Positions 57,383 to 64,000 of a stretch of 64,000 nt of DNA are shown piece by piece. Position 1 is the first letter of the stretch; each line of letters begins with the position of its first letter. This DNA comes from Demequina sediminicola. GTDB lineage: Bacteria > Actinomycetota > Actinomycetes > Actinomycetales > Demequinaceae. The notes under the pieces were generated by a model that ran no database searches, was not told the DNA's origin, and saw only the letters and a program-made list of their open reading frames with translations. Where the stretch lies: the NCBI RefSeq assembly GCF_000975055.1, contig NZ_BBRB01000001.1:751751-815750 (forward strand), given 5' to 3'. A program made the position numbers and the translations under genes.

Positions 57383-58165
57383 ATGTCTGACCCTGCGACG
57401 CTCCAGAACGAGGCCGCCCCAAGCGCGCCCGAACGCAAGCGCCCCCGCATCAGCATTGTGGGCATCATTGGGGAACTGCTGATATTTGCGGGCCTTCTGT
57501 TGGCGTTGTTCGTGGTGTGGCAGCTGTTCTACACCGATGTTCAAGGCGACCGTCAACAGGCGGAGATTGTTCAGGATCTCGCTTGGGCTGAGACCCCCGA
57601 GCAGGCTGTGGAGACGTCGACCACGCAGACGATTCCTGATGACCTCAAGGAGACGGACATTGATCCGCCCGTCCCTAGCCCCGAATATCAGGAAACGTTC
57701 GCTACATTCATGGTGCCTCGCTGGGGTGAGGGTTACGTGAAGCCCATTTCCGAAGGCGTGTCACGTCCGGACGTGCTGGACCCGTTGGGACTGGGCCACT
57801 ATCCCGAGAACGCGATGCCGGGCGAGGCCGGAAACTTTGCCATCGCCGGCCACCGGACCACCTACGGAAAGCCGCTACGCAATGTCGACACGCTACACGT
57901 GGGGGACAGCCTCATCGTTCAGACCGAAGACATCTGGGCTGTGTACACCGTGACGGACTGGGAGATTGTGCACCCGTCCGAGTACGACGTGGTGGCGCCC
58001 ACCCCGCGCGATGTCGAGGCGGGAACCACGGGCCGGTTCATTACATTGACCACCTGCCACCCTCTGTACTCCGCTGCCGAGCGGTGGATTGTGTATGGCG
58101 AACTCGAGTATTGGGCACCCACAGGTCATGGTGTGCCAGCAGAACTTTTGGAGGTGCCACAGTGA
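57383..58165 (+). CDS. srtE: Class E sortase
   Basis: A 260-residue membrane-anchored transpeptidase. One N-terminal helix (about 25-50) and a stalk precede the sortase barrel with AGHRTTYG (His), TLTTCHPLYSAAERW (catalytic Cys and Arg). It attaches surface proteins to peptidoglycan, typically at LAXTG motifs in class E. The stop overlaps the next GTG by 4 bp. Confidence 0.92.
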   Translation: MSDPATLQNEAAPSAPERKRPRISIVGIIGELLIFAGLLLALFVVWQLFYTDVQGDRQQAEIVQDLAWAETPEQAVETSTTQTIPDDLKETDIDPPVPSPEYQETFATFMVPRWGEGYVKPISEGVSRPDVLDPLGLGHYPENAMPGEAGNFAIAGHRTTYGKPLRNVDTLHVGDSLIVQTEDIWAVYTVTDWEIVHPSEYDVVAPTPRDVEAGTTGRFITLTTCHPLYSAAERWIVYGELEYWAPTGHGVPAELLEVPQ

Positions 58166-58329
58166 TCTCGACGTGGATTTGGTCGCATTTGCCTGGGAAC
58201 ACTCTGGTGAAGCTACTGGTGCTCCTGTTCGTCATCGCGGCACTGGTGTTGGTGCTTTTTGAATGGGTCTTCCCCTGGATTTCTGAGTCGCTCCCTATCC
58301 AGGACCCCACCATCGCGGAGGAATCATGA
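58162..58329 (+). CDS. Small conserved membrane protein
   Basis: A 55-residue protein from GTG at 58162 with GGAGG before it. It has a single hydrophobic helix (about 16-36) and the C-terminal part WVFPWISESLPIQDPTIAEES. It overlaps the sortase stop and the pabA/trpG start (ATGA at 58326-58329), so it is translated within the operon. Small proteins at this place are common in actinobacteria; function unknown. Confidence 0.7.
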   Translation: MISTWIWSHLPGNTLVKLLVLLFVIAALVLVLFEWVFPWISESLPIQDPTIAEES

Positions 58330-58952
58330 CGCGCATTCTTGTGATCGATAACTATGACTCGTTCGTGTACACGATCGTGGGATACCTGCGTCAGATGGGC
58401 GCGGAGACCACGGTGGTGCGCAACGACGCCGTAGCGGATGCTGGCCCCATTGACGATTACGACGGTGTGTTGGTCTCCCCTGGGCCTGGAACTCCTGCGG
58501 AGGCGGGCGCATCGAACGATGTGATCCGTGAATGTGCGCGCACGGGAACCCCGATGCTGGGCATTTGCTTGGGCCACCAGGCGTTGGCTGAGGTGTACGG
58601 CGGCGTGGTGAGCCACGCACCCGAGTTGATGCACGGTAAGACGTCGCTAGTGCAGCATGATGGCGCGTCGGTCCTCGCTGGCCTACCTGCTCCGTTCACC
58701 GCGACGCGGTATCACTCGCTGGCTGTGGAAACCCCGACGGTGCCCGACGAGCTCGAAGTCACCGCTCGTACCGATAACGGCATCATCATGGGCCTCAAGC
58801 ACAAGGATTTGCCGATGCATGGCGTCCAGTTCCACCCAGAGTCGGTGCTGACCGAGGGTGGCCACCGCTTGCTGGCGAACTGGCTCGAGGTGTGCGGGAT
58901 GCCCGATGCCGAGGGACGTAGCTCTGGGTTGTCGCCGCTGGTGCGCAAGTAG
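58326..58952 (+). CDS. pabA: Anthranilate / aminodeoxychorismate synthase glutaminase component
   Basis: A 208-residue class I glutamine amidotransferase with VIDNYDSFVYTIVGYL, SPGPGTPAEAG, the nucleophile in GICLGHQ and HPESVLT for the His-Glu pair. It supplies ammonia to PabB or TrpE for folate or tryptophan. Location with crgA and sortase E is that of the mycobacterial trpG/pabA near the origin, and it may serve both pathways. Confidence 0.9.
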   Translation: MTRILVIDNYDSFVYTIVGYLRQMGAETTVVRNDAVADAGPIDDYDGVLVSPGPGTPAEAGASNDVIRECARTGTPMLGICLGHQALAEVYGGVVSHAPELMHGKTSLVQHDGASVLAGLPAPFTATRYHSLAVETPTVPDELEVTARTDNGIIMGLKHKDLPMHGVQFHPESVLTEGGHRLLANWLEVCGMPDAEGRSSGLSPLVRK

Positions 58953-58958
58953 GAGCTC

Positions 58959-58982
58959 AGCCCAGGCGTACTTGCTTGGGTC
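58959..58982. terminator. Weak hairpin between pabA and crtEb
   Basis: CCCAGGC (58961-58967) pairs with GCTTGGG (58974-58980) with one G-U pair. It lies in the 44-base gap between two convergent genes. Confidence 0.4.
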
Positions 58983-58996
58983 AGCAGGCGTTTTGG

Positions 58997-59878
58997 CTAG
59001 GTTCCCCAGCCGTTCCACACCACGATCAGCAGCACCGTGACGAGGAAACCGACGGGCTGATTGAGCCACAGGAACGTGCGCCAACCGCGGTTGGCGTCCT
59101 CGCAGGTGGCGTCGGTGATGTTCCAGAAGCGGGCGGTCGAGGCCGCATAGGCCAGCGGTAGCGCGGCCGCCAGGATGCTGGGCCAGGGCAGGAACAGCAG
59201 GAGAGCCGATGCCACGAGGTACAGCACCGTAGCGAGACGGGCGGTAGCGCGTGCGCCAATCACTGTCGCCACGGAGCCGATGCCGCCGGCCCGGTCGGCG
59301 AGCACGTCTTGGACGGCGCCGAAGGCGTGACTTGCCATGCCCCACACAATGAACGCCACCCACACTGGCCAGATACCTGGCTGGGTGAGTGAGACGTCGG
59401 CGAGCACCAAGGCGTAGATCAGTGGCCCGGCGAAGTGCAGTGCTGAGGTGAGGGAGTCCAGGAAGGGCTTTTCTTTGAAACGCAGGCCCGGTGCGGAGTA
59501 TGCGATGACGCCGAAGACCACAAGGACCAAAGTGATTCCCGCCCAGGTATCACCTGCCCACAGGAGCCACACCATGAACGGGATCACGGTGACGGCACAG
59601 GCGATGAGGATGCCGCGGTGGACTCGTTGAGCCTCCGTGCGGTCGCGGATGACGTCGCCTTCAATGCCGCCCTTGCGGGGGTTGGCGAGGTCTGATTCGT
59701 AGTCGAAGACGTCGTTGATGCCGTACATGAGCAGGTTGTAGGGCACGAGGAAGAACAGCGTGCCGACTATCAGCGTGACGTCGATCTCACGGGTGGCCAT
59801 GAGATATCCGGCGGCGAACGGGAACGCCGTGTTGATCCAACTAATGGGACGCGAGGCTTTGAGGATTGAGGCAATCAC
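58997..59878 (-). CDS. crtEb: Lycopene elongase / UbiA-type prenyltransferase
   Basis: A 293-residue UbiA-family membrane prenyltransferase with about eight helices and both Asp-rich motifs: NDVFDYESD (about 53-61) and QDVLADRAGG. Homologues (CrtEb, LbtC) add two C5 units to lycopene, giving C50 flavuxanthin-type products. It is last in the crt operon and its ATG overlaps the crtYf stop by 4 bp. Confidence 0.88.
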   Translation of the reverse strand: MIASILKASRPISWINTAFPFAAGYLMATREIDVTLIVGTLFFLVPYNLLMYGINDVFDYESDLANPRKGGIEGDVIRDRTEAQRVHRGILIACAVTVIPFMVWLLWAGDTWAGITLVLVVFGVIAYSAPGLRFKEKPFLDSLTSALHFAGPLIYALVLADVSLTQPGIWPVWVAFIVWGMASHAFGAVQDVLADRAGGIGSVATVIGARATARLATVLYLVASALLLFLPWPSILAAALPLAYAASTARFWNITDATCEDANRGWRTFLWLNQPVGFLVTVLLIVVWNGWGT

Positions 59879-60210
59879 TGTGTGTCACCTCCGGCCCGGG
59901 GTTCTTCAACGGGCCGATGCGTGGGGCGCTTGCCGCCGAGTAGTTCCCAGAACGTGGGGATCAGGAGAACCGCGCCGATGGCGTATGCCAAGTCTTCGAC
60001 GGGGGCGATGGGCATCAAGACTCCGGAGATGAGCTCCGGGTCGTAGTCGACGATGCCGAGTCCGACGATGACGTTGTCGAACACGATGGTCAGGATGATC
60101 AGGACCAGGGCGGTCAAGGCCAGGGGGCGTGCGGGCAGGCGCCGCAGTACCGGGGCGCAGGCGATGGCGATCACTGCCAGCACCGCGACGGACAAGATGA
60201 CGTACGTCAT
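59875..60210 (-). CDS. crtYf: C50 carotenoid cyclase subunit f-type
   Basis: A 111-residue membrane protein with three helices and the lycopene-cyclase-domain segments FDNVIVGLGIVDYDPE and MPIAPVEDLAYAIGAVLL. The subunit works as a heterodimer with its neighbour to cyclise the C50 chain. Ring type (epsilon, gamma or beta) cannot be read. ATG at 60208-60210 has AGGGAG and overlaps the crtYe stop. Confidence 0.87.
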   Translation of the reverse strand: MTYVILSVAVLAVIAIACAPVLRRLPARPLALTALVLIILTIVFDNVIVGLGIVDYDPELISGVLMPIAPVEDLAYAIGAVLLIPTFWELLGGKRPTHRPVEEPRAGGDTQ

Positions 60211-60524
60211 GCGCGCTCCCTCTGACGTGCAAACGCGCGCCACAGCAGCAACGTCTGATAGGTGAGCAGGATGAGGAAGAAGATCTCCTCGAGCGGAACC
60301 TCTGGAGCCACGGTGACGCCGCTAAGGTACGCGCTATCGCCAATGAAGAAGATGCCCAGACCCACTCCGATGAAGTCCCAGATGAGGAAGGCCGCCACAC
60401 CCAACACGACGGTGACAATGGCCCTGCGAGGCTGATCGAACAGGGCCACGCGGTAGCGCCAGTCGAGAGTCATGAGGCCAGCAATGCTGACCAGGAGGCC
60501 CAGGAGGTACAGCCATTGCGTCAT
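60207..60524 (-). CDS. crtYe: C50 carotenoid cyclase subunit e-type
   Basis: A 105-residue membrane protein with three helices and WDFIGVGLGIFFIGD and PEVPLEEIFFLILLTYQTLLLW, matching the partner subunit of heterodimeric lycopene cyclases. The ATG at 60522-60524 overlaps the crtI stop; a longer frame to 60695 is not used. Confidence 0.87.
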   Translation of the reverse strand: MTQWLYLLGLLVSIAGLMTLDWRYRVALFDQPRRAIVTVVLGVAAFLIWDFIGVGLGIFFIGDSAYLSGVTVAPEVPLEEIFFLILLTYQTLLLWRAFARQRERA

Positions 60525-62149
60525 GGCAGGTCTCCGATCTGGTCTCCGCGCTGTCCTAAGGACCGTGCGATCGCGCCAAGCGTTCCAGAGCGGCGCGAAC
60601 GTGCGAGGTAGTTGGCCGGCAGCGGTGCCTGCAAAGGCGAGACCCCTGTGGCGCCCAGCAGGCGCTTCGCCACCAGTTCTGCTGAGATCAAGCAAATCGG
60701 AACGCCGATGCCGGGAACAGTGGACGATCCCGCGTACAGCAGGTTGGGGACCGCGCCGGAAACGTTGGCCGGGCGGAACATGGCCGACTGGCTGAGACTG
60801 TGTTCGAGGCCCAGCGCACCGCCTCGCCAGGCGTTCAATTCGGAGGCGAAGTAGTGCGGGGTCAGAACGCGCTTCACCGACGTACGCTCGCGCAGACCCG
60901 GGATTTGCGCCCAGTCGCCCACTTGATCGAAGTACCGGCCGATGTGCTCGTCGAGTTCGCCGCGGGAGCGGGCTGTCGCGCCAAGGGACGGCTCTGCGGG
61001 GAACGGCACCAGCATGGCGAGGTTCTCATGCCCGGCTGGTGCGGTGTCATCTGTGGCCGACGTGCGAGACACGTAGATGGAGGCGGGCTGGGGAACCATG
61101 CCACGCACCATGATGTCGTCAAAGTTGCGGTTCCAGTCGCGCGTGAACAGCAGCGAATGGTGTGCCAGCTCGGGAAGTTCGCCTTCCACGCCTGCCAAGA
61201 CCATCAGGGCACTAATGCCTGGTCGCTTCTTCCGCCACGTGCGTTCCGGACGGGTCTGATGCTCACGCGCAAGGAGAGCCGTCTCTGTGTGGTGCATGTC
61301 AGCGGCCGACACCACGGCATCGGCGCTCACCGTCGTGCCATCCGCCAGCGCTACTCCCGTGGCCTTCCCCCGTTCGACGAGAATCTCCCGCACCGCAACC
61401 CCGGTGCGGATCTCGACGCCCTCGTCACGCGCGACTCGCTCCAGGGCCTCTACGACTGCGTACATGCCGCCGCGCGGATAGCTCACGCCTTCAATCAAGT
61501 CGAGGTGGCTCATCAGCGAGAAAAGGCTGGGGAGGCGATCCGGTGTAGAGCCCAAGAACACGGCGTGGAAACCCAGAATCTGGCGAAGCCGTGGATCTGC
61601 GACCTTGTTCGCGATCGCATCACCCAGCGGCCTCGTGAGGAGTCCCGCGAGTTCTGGCAGGCGGCGCAGCGTTGCGGCATCGATTGAGCGGGTGGGCTTC
61701 TCAAAGGTGGTGTAGAGGAAACGATCCAGTGCCAACTGGTAGCGATCCCCAGCCGTCTCCGCGTAGGCACGCATCGCGTCACCGTCACCGGGGCTGAGTG
61801 CGTTAAAAGCTTCCCAGTTACGTGCAGGGTCAGCACTGACATCAAGGACTGACGCCGGGCCGGCCTCCCCTTCAAAAAACACTCGGTAACGCGGATCAAG
61901 GTCAATCAGATCCAGCTCTGCCGACACGTCGCGACCCAAGAGCGAGAAAAAATGAGAAAACGCGTCGCGCATCAAGTACCACGAGGGGCCTGTGTCGAAA
62001 GTGAAGCCATCGACTTCTAGCCGGCCCGCTCGCCCGCCAACACTGTCATGGCGTTCCACCAGCGTGACATCGGCGCCACCACGCGCTAAAAGGGCGGCCG
62101 TTGCGAGCCCTGACACCCCACCACCGACGACAACGACGGGACCACTCAT
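60521..62149 (-). CDS. crtI: Phytoene desaturase
   Basis: A 542-residue CrtI flavoprotein: N-terminal dinucleotide loop VVVVGGGVSGLATAALLARGG, the RAGRLEVDGFTFDTGPSWYLM block, and the C-terminal signature LLYAGSSTVPGIGVPICLISAELVA. It makes lycopene from phytoene by four desaturations. It overlaps crtB and crtYe by 4 bp each. Confidence 0.94.
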   Translation of the reverse strand: MSGPVVVVGGGVSGLATAALLARGGADVTLVERHDSVGGRAGRLEVDGFTFDTGPSWYLMRDAFSHFFSLLGRDVSAELDLIDLDPRYRVFFEGEAGPASVLDVSADPARNWEAFNALSPGDGDAMRAYAETAGDRYQLALDRFLYTTFEKPTRSIDAATLRRLPELAGLLTRPLGDAIANKVADPRLRQILGFHAVFLGSTPDRLPSLFSLMSHLDLIEGVSYPRGGMYAVVEALERVARDEGVEIRTGVAVREILVERGKATGVALADGTTVSADAVVSAADMHHTETALLAREHQTRPERTWRKKRPGISALMVLAGVEGELPELAHHSLLFTRDWNRNFDDIMVRGMVPQPASIYVSRTSATDDTAPAGHENLAMLVPFPAEPSLGATARSRGELDEHIGRYFDQVGDWAQIPGLRERTSVKRVLTPHYFASELNAWRGGALGLEHSLSQSAMFRPANVSGAVPNLLYAGSSTVPGIGVPICLISAELVAKRLLGATGVSPLQAPLPANYLARSRRSGTLGAIARSLGQRGDQIGDLP

Positions 62150-63039
62150 GCGTTCACGGACTCCTGCTTAGCGGCGCGCATCGCGCTCGCGGCCAACGAC
62201 AACTTCTTCAGACGCGGAACACTTACCCGCGTCGTCACCAACTTCTGCGCCGGAACCTTAGAGATGCGCTCCAGAAGTTCCTCATAGATCATCACCGTGG
62301 CGAGCACGGCGCGACGCGCTGCGAGCGGCAGGCCGGGGAGCGTGGCGCGTGCCGCCGCCAACTCCGCACGGCACTCGATGACAAGTGAGGCTACGTCGGC
62401 ATCGGACATCTCGGTGACGTCAAGTCCGGGGAAATACACCCGGCCACGAGTCTCAAGATCCGCACCCAGATCCCTCAGAAAGTTGATCTTCTGGTACGCC
62501 GAACCCAACTTCCGCGCGCCAGCACGCAACTCATCCGGAACATCGGCCGGACCGTCGCCCGTAGCGAGGAACGCGGCCAGGCACATCTCTCCAATGACCT
62601 CCGCGGAGCCGTACACATACGTATCGAAAGACGCGGCATCGTGCTCGGTCACGGTGAGGTCCATGCGCATCGACGCAAAGAAGGGGTCAACCAACTCGCG
62701 CGTGATGCCCGTCGCGCGTGCGGTCACACCAAAGGCGTGGGCAATGACATCGGCAGAGAACCTGCCGTTCATTGCTTGGTGCACTTGCACCTCAAAGGCA
62801 TCAAGCACGGCGGCAGTGTCCGGCCCCCGGTAGGTGTCAACGATCTCGTCAGCAATGCGCACCATCGCGTAAATCGAGGCAATGTGGGTACGCGTGACCG
62901 GCGGAAGTAGACGCGTCCCTAGCCCAAAACTGTTCGAGTAGTGGCGGATGACCTGAGCCGCGGCCGCCTGAGAAGCACTATCGAACAGGGCCAGCGACGT
63001 CTCGTCAGTGTGGTGGGCGCGGTGCCCAGACCCAGTCAT
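62146..63039 (-). CDS. crtB: Phytoene synthase
   Basis: A 297-residue trans-isoprenyl diphosphate synthase with the first Asp motif ADEIVD (about 63-68) and the second region around YQKINFLRDLGADLETRGRVYFP. It condenses two geranylgeranyl diphosphates to phytoene. ATG overlaps the crtE stop. Confidence 0.93.
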   Translation of the reverse strand: MTGSGHRAHHTDETSLALFDSASQAAAAQVIRHYSNSFGLGTRLLPPVTRTHIASIYAMVRIADEIVDTYRGPDTAAVLDAFEVQVHQAMNGRFSADVIAHAFGVTARATGITRELVDPFFASMRMDLTVTEHDAASFDTYVYGSAEVIGEMCLAAFLATGDGPADVPDELRAGARKLGSAYQKINFLRDLGADLETRGRVYFPGLDVTEMSDADVASLVIECRAELAAARATLPGLPLAARRAVLATVMIYEELLERISKVPAQKLVTTRVSVPRLKKLSLAASAMRAAKQESVNA

Positions 63040-64000
63040 GAAGCCCGCTCCTGCAGTTCACCAATCAGCTCCACCAAGTAACCACTCAGTGGTGCAGGAA
63101 TACGTTCGCTGGCGATGCGCGACGCCTCACGGGCACGGCGACGAGCCAACGTCAACGCCGCCTTGCGGGCACCCGAGTCAGCGAGGACCGCTCGCACCTC
63201 AGATGCGCAGTCCTCGTCCAGTTCCGGATCCCCCACGTAGCGATTAAGAATGGCCTGCTGTGCGGGCGTCGCCTTCTCATAGCCAAGCCGCATCAACTCA
63301 GTGCGCTTGCCGGAGCGCAAGTCCGAGAGCGTCGACTTGCCCAACGTGTCTGCGGACCCGAACACGCCAAGGTCGTCGTCAATGAGTTGAAACGACACTC
63401 CCAGCGCGATGCCGAACCGCTCGAGATGAGCTTCCATCGTGGGGTCAGCCCCCGCGAGTTTGGCCCCTGCGAGCAACGGAATCACGCATGAGTACCACGA
63501 CGTCTTGAGGATGGACACGAGGATCGGGTCCGCCTGCTGCACGGGTGCGATGTCCCCATAGACGTCGAGTAGCTCTCCTGCGATCGTGGAGCGAATCGCA
63601 CGAGTAATGAGCTCCATACAGGCCACACGGTGGTGTGCGGGGAGCCCGCTACGCACGATGAGGTCATAGGAGCTCGACAGCGCGAGGTCTCCACCGAGGA
63701 GCGACGCTGCCAGCACCTGATCGTCGATCTTGTGAGCAGGCAGGTCAGAACCGGCAAACTGTGCGCGTCGCAGGCCAGCGATGTTGAGTTGGCCGCGGCG
63801 CACCTCGTCGTGATCCAAGATGTCGTCGTGCACCAGCATCGCCGTGTGGAGCATCTCCATGGACGCCGCTACAGGGACCGCAACCTTGGGGTCGCCGCCG
63901 CTGAGCCCGGTGTATGCCGCCAACGTCAGTTGCGGTCGTAGGTTCTTGCCACCGGAGATTTGGGCACCTAGGTAGTCCCACAGCACGCCATAGTCGGGTG
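63036..64000 (-). CDS. crtE: Geranylgeranyl diphosphate synthase, 5' end beyond the window
   Basis: The frame runs off the right edge; at least 320 residues are visible. First Asp-rich motif HDDILDHDE and second FQLIDDDLGVFG identify a polyprenyl synthase of the GGPP type; the GTG at 63984-63986 is probably internal, since family members have about 40 more residues upstream. First gene of the crt operon in the window. Whether idi, a regulator or a transporter gene precedes it cannot be seen. Confidence 0.9.
   Translation of the reverse strand, partial: PDYGVLWDYLGAQISGGKNLRPQLTLAAYTGLSGGDPKVAVPVAASMEMLHTAMLVHDDILDHDEVRRGQLNIAGLRRAQFAGSDLPAHKIDDQVLAASLLGGDLALSSSYDLIVRSGLPAHHRVACMELITRAIRSTIAGELLDVYGDIAPVQQADPILVSILKTSWYSCVIPLLAGAKLAGADPTMEAHLERFGIALGVSFQLIDDDLGVFGSADTLGKSTLSDLRSGKRTELMRLGYEKATPAQQAILNRYVGDPELDEDCASEVRAVLADSGARKAALTLARRRAREASRIASERIPAPLSGYLVELIGELQERAS

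Overview
The window is a chromosomal replication-origin region of a high-GC Gram-positive bacterium (Actinomycetota, most likely order Micrococcales; genus not determinable by reading). The gene order pcnA - nudix - DUF6049 - murJ - trxB/A - parB - parA - rsmG - jag - yidC - yidD - rnpA - rpmH - dnaA - dnaN - recF - DUF721 - gyrB - gyrA is the classical actinobacterial origin order. A crgA - sortase E - pabA/trpG block and a tRNA-Ile / DLW-39 / tRNA-Ala block are also present. Genes left of dnaA mostly run leftward and genes right of it mostly run rightward, as expected around oriC. The best oriC candidate is the gene-free 25017-25422 between dnaA and dnaN.

Layout. 1-4.0 kb: 3' end of inositol-phosphate synthase, an atypical SDR, and an MFS exporter between two DUF805 membrane proteins. 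4.1-15.3 kb: CCA-adding enzyme, Nudix hydrolase, DUF6049 exported protein, MurJ with a separate pseudokinase, a thioredoxin reductase-thioredoxin fusion, an aminotransferase and a D-Ala-D-Ala-ligase-like protein. 15.4-21.0 kb: parB, parA, a 2.7-kb stretch without convincing genes, rsmG and six perfect parS sites. 21.0-33.2 kb: envelope insertion and RNA-processing genes, dnaA, oriC, dnaN, recF, gyrB and gyrA. 33.2-43.5 kb: an accessory segment inserted between gyrA and the DUF3566 gene that often follows it. It holds an MFS gene, an alpha/beta hydrolase, a GDPD, a patch of broken genes (a T7SS/WXG-like remnant and a DUF1214 remnant), a furA-katA operon, tandem repeats and an MprF/LPG-synthase-like protein. 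43.6-44.95 kb: DUF3566 protein, tRNA-Ile, the tiny DLW-39 protein and tRNA-Ala. 45-54 kb: MFS plus lipoprotein, thymidine kinase, and a glycerol-use locus (glpK, SorC-type regulator, glpD, an exported hydrolase with a polytopic membrane domain) with three copies of one candidate operator. 54.1-59 kb: Ala-rich membrane protein, cyclophilin, rhomboid protease, a 470-bp element with 29-bp perfect inverted ends, crgA, sortase E, a small membrane protein and pabA/trpG. 59-64 kb: a leftward operon crtE-crtB-crtI-crtYe-crtYf-crtEb with 4-bp stop/start overlaps, for a cyclic C50 carotenoid; crtE runs off the right edge.

How it works together. DnaA, DnaN, RecF and gyrase act at the origin, and ParA/ParB with parS segregate it. 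YidD, YidC, Jag and RnpA handle membrane insertion and RNA maturation. MurJ, its pseudokinase, CrgA and sortase E serve the envelope. The accessory parts add peroxide defence (Fur-KatA), glycerol catabolism and pigment. The most notable signals are the shared GCACA-NN-TGTGC operators of the glycerol locus, the leaderless furA promoter with an overlapping dyad, the IR-flanked element family, the gene graveyard at 36.4-38.7 kb and the long parS-bearing spacer. No CRISPR array, phage or complete insertion sequence was seen.
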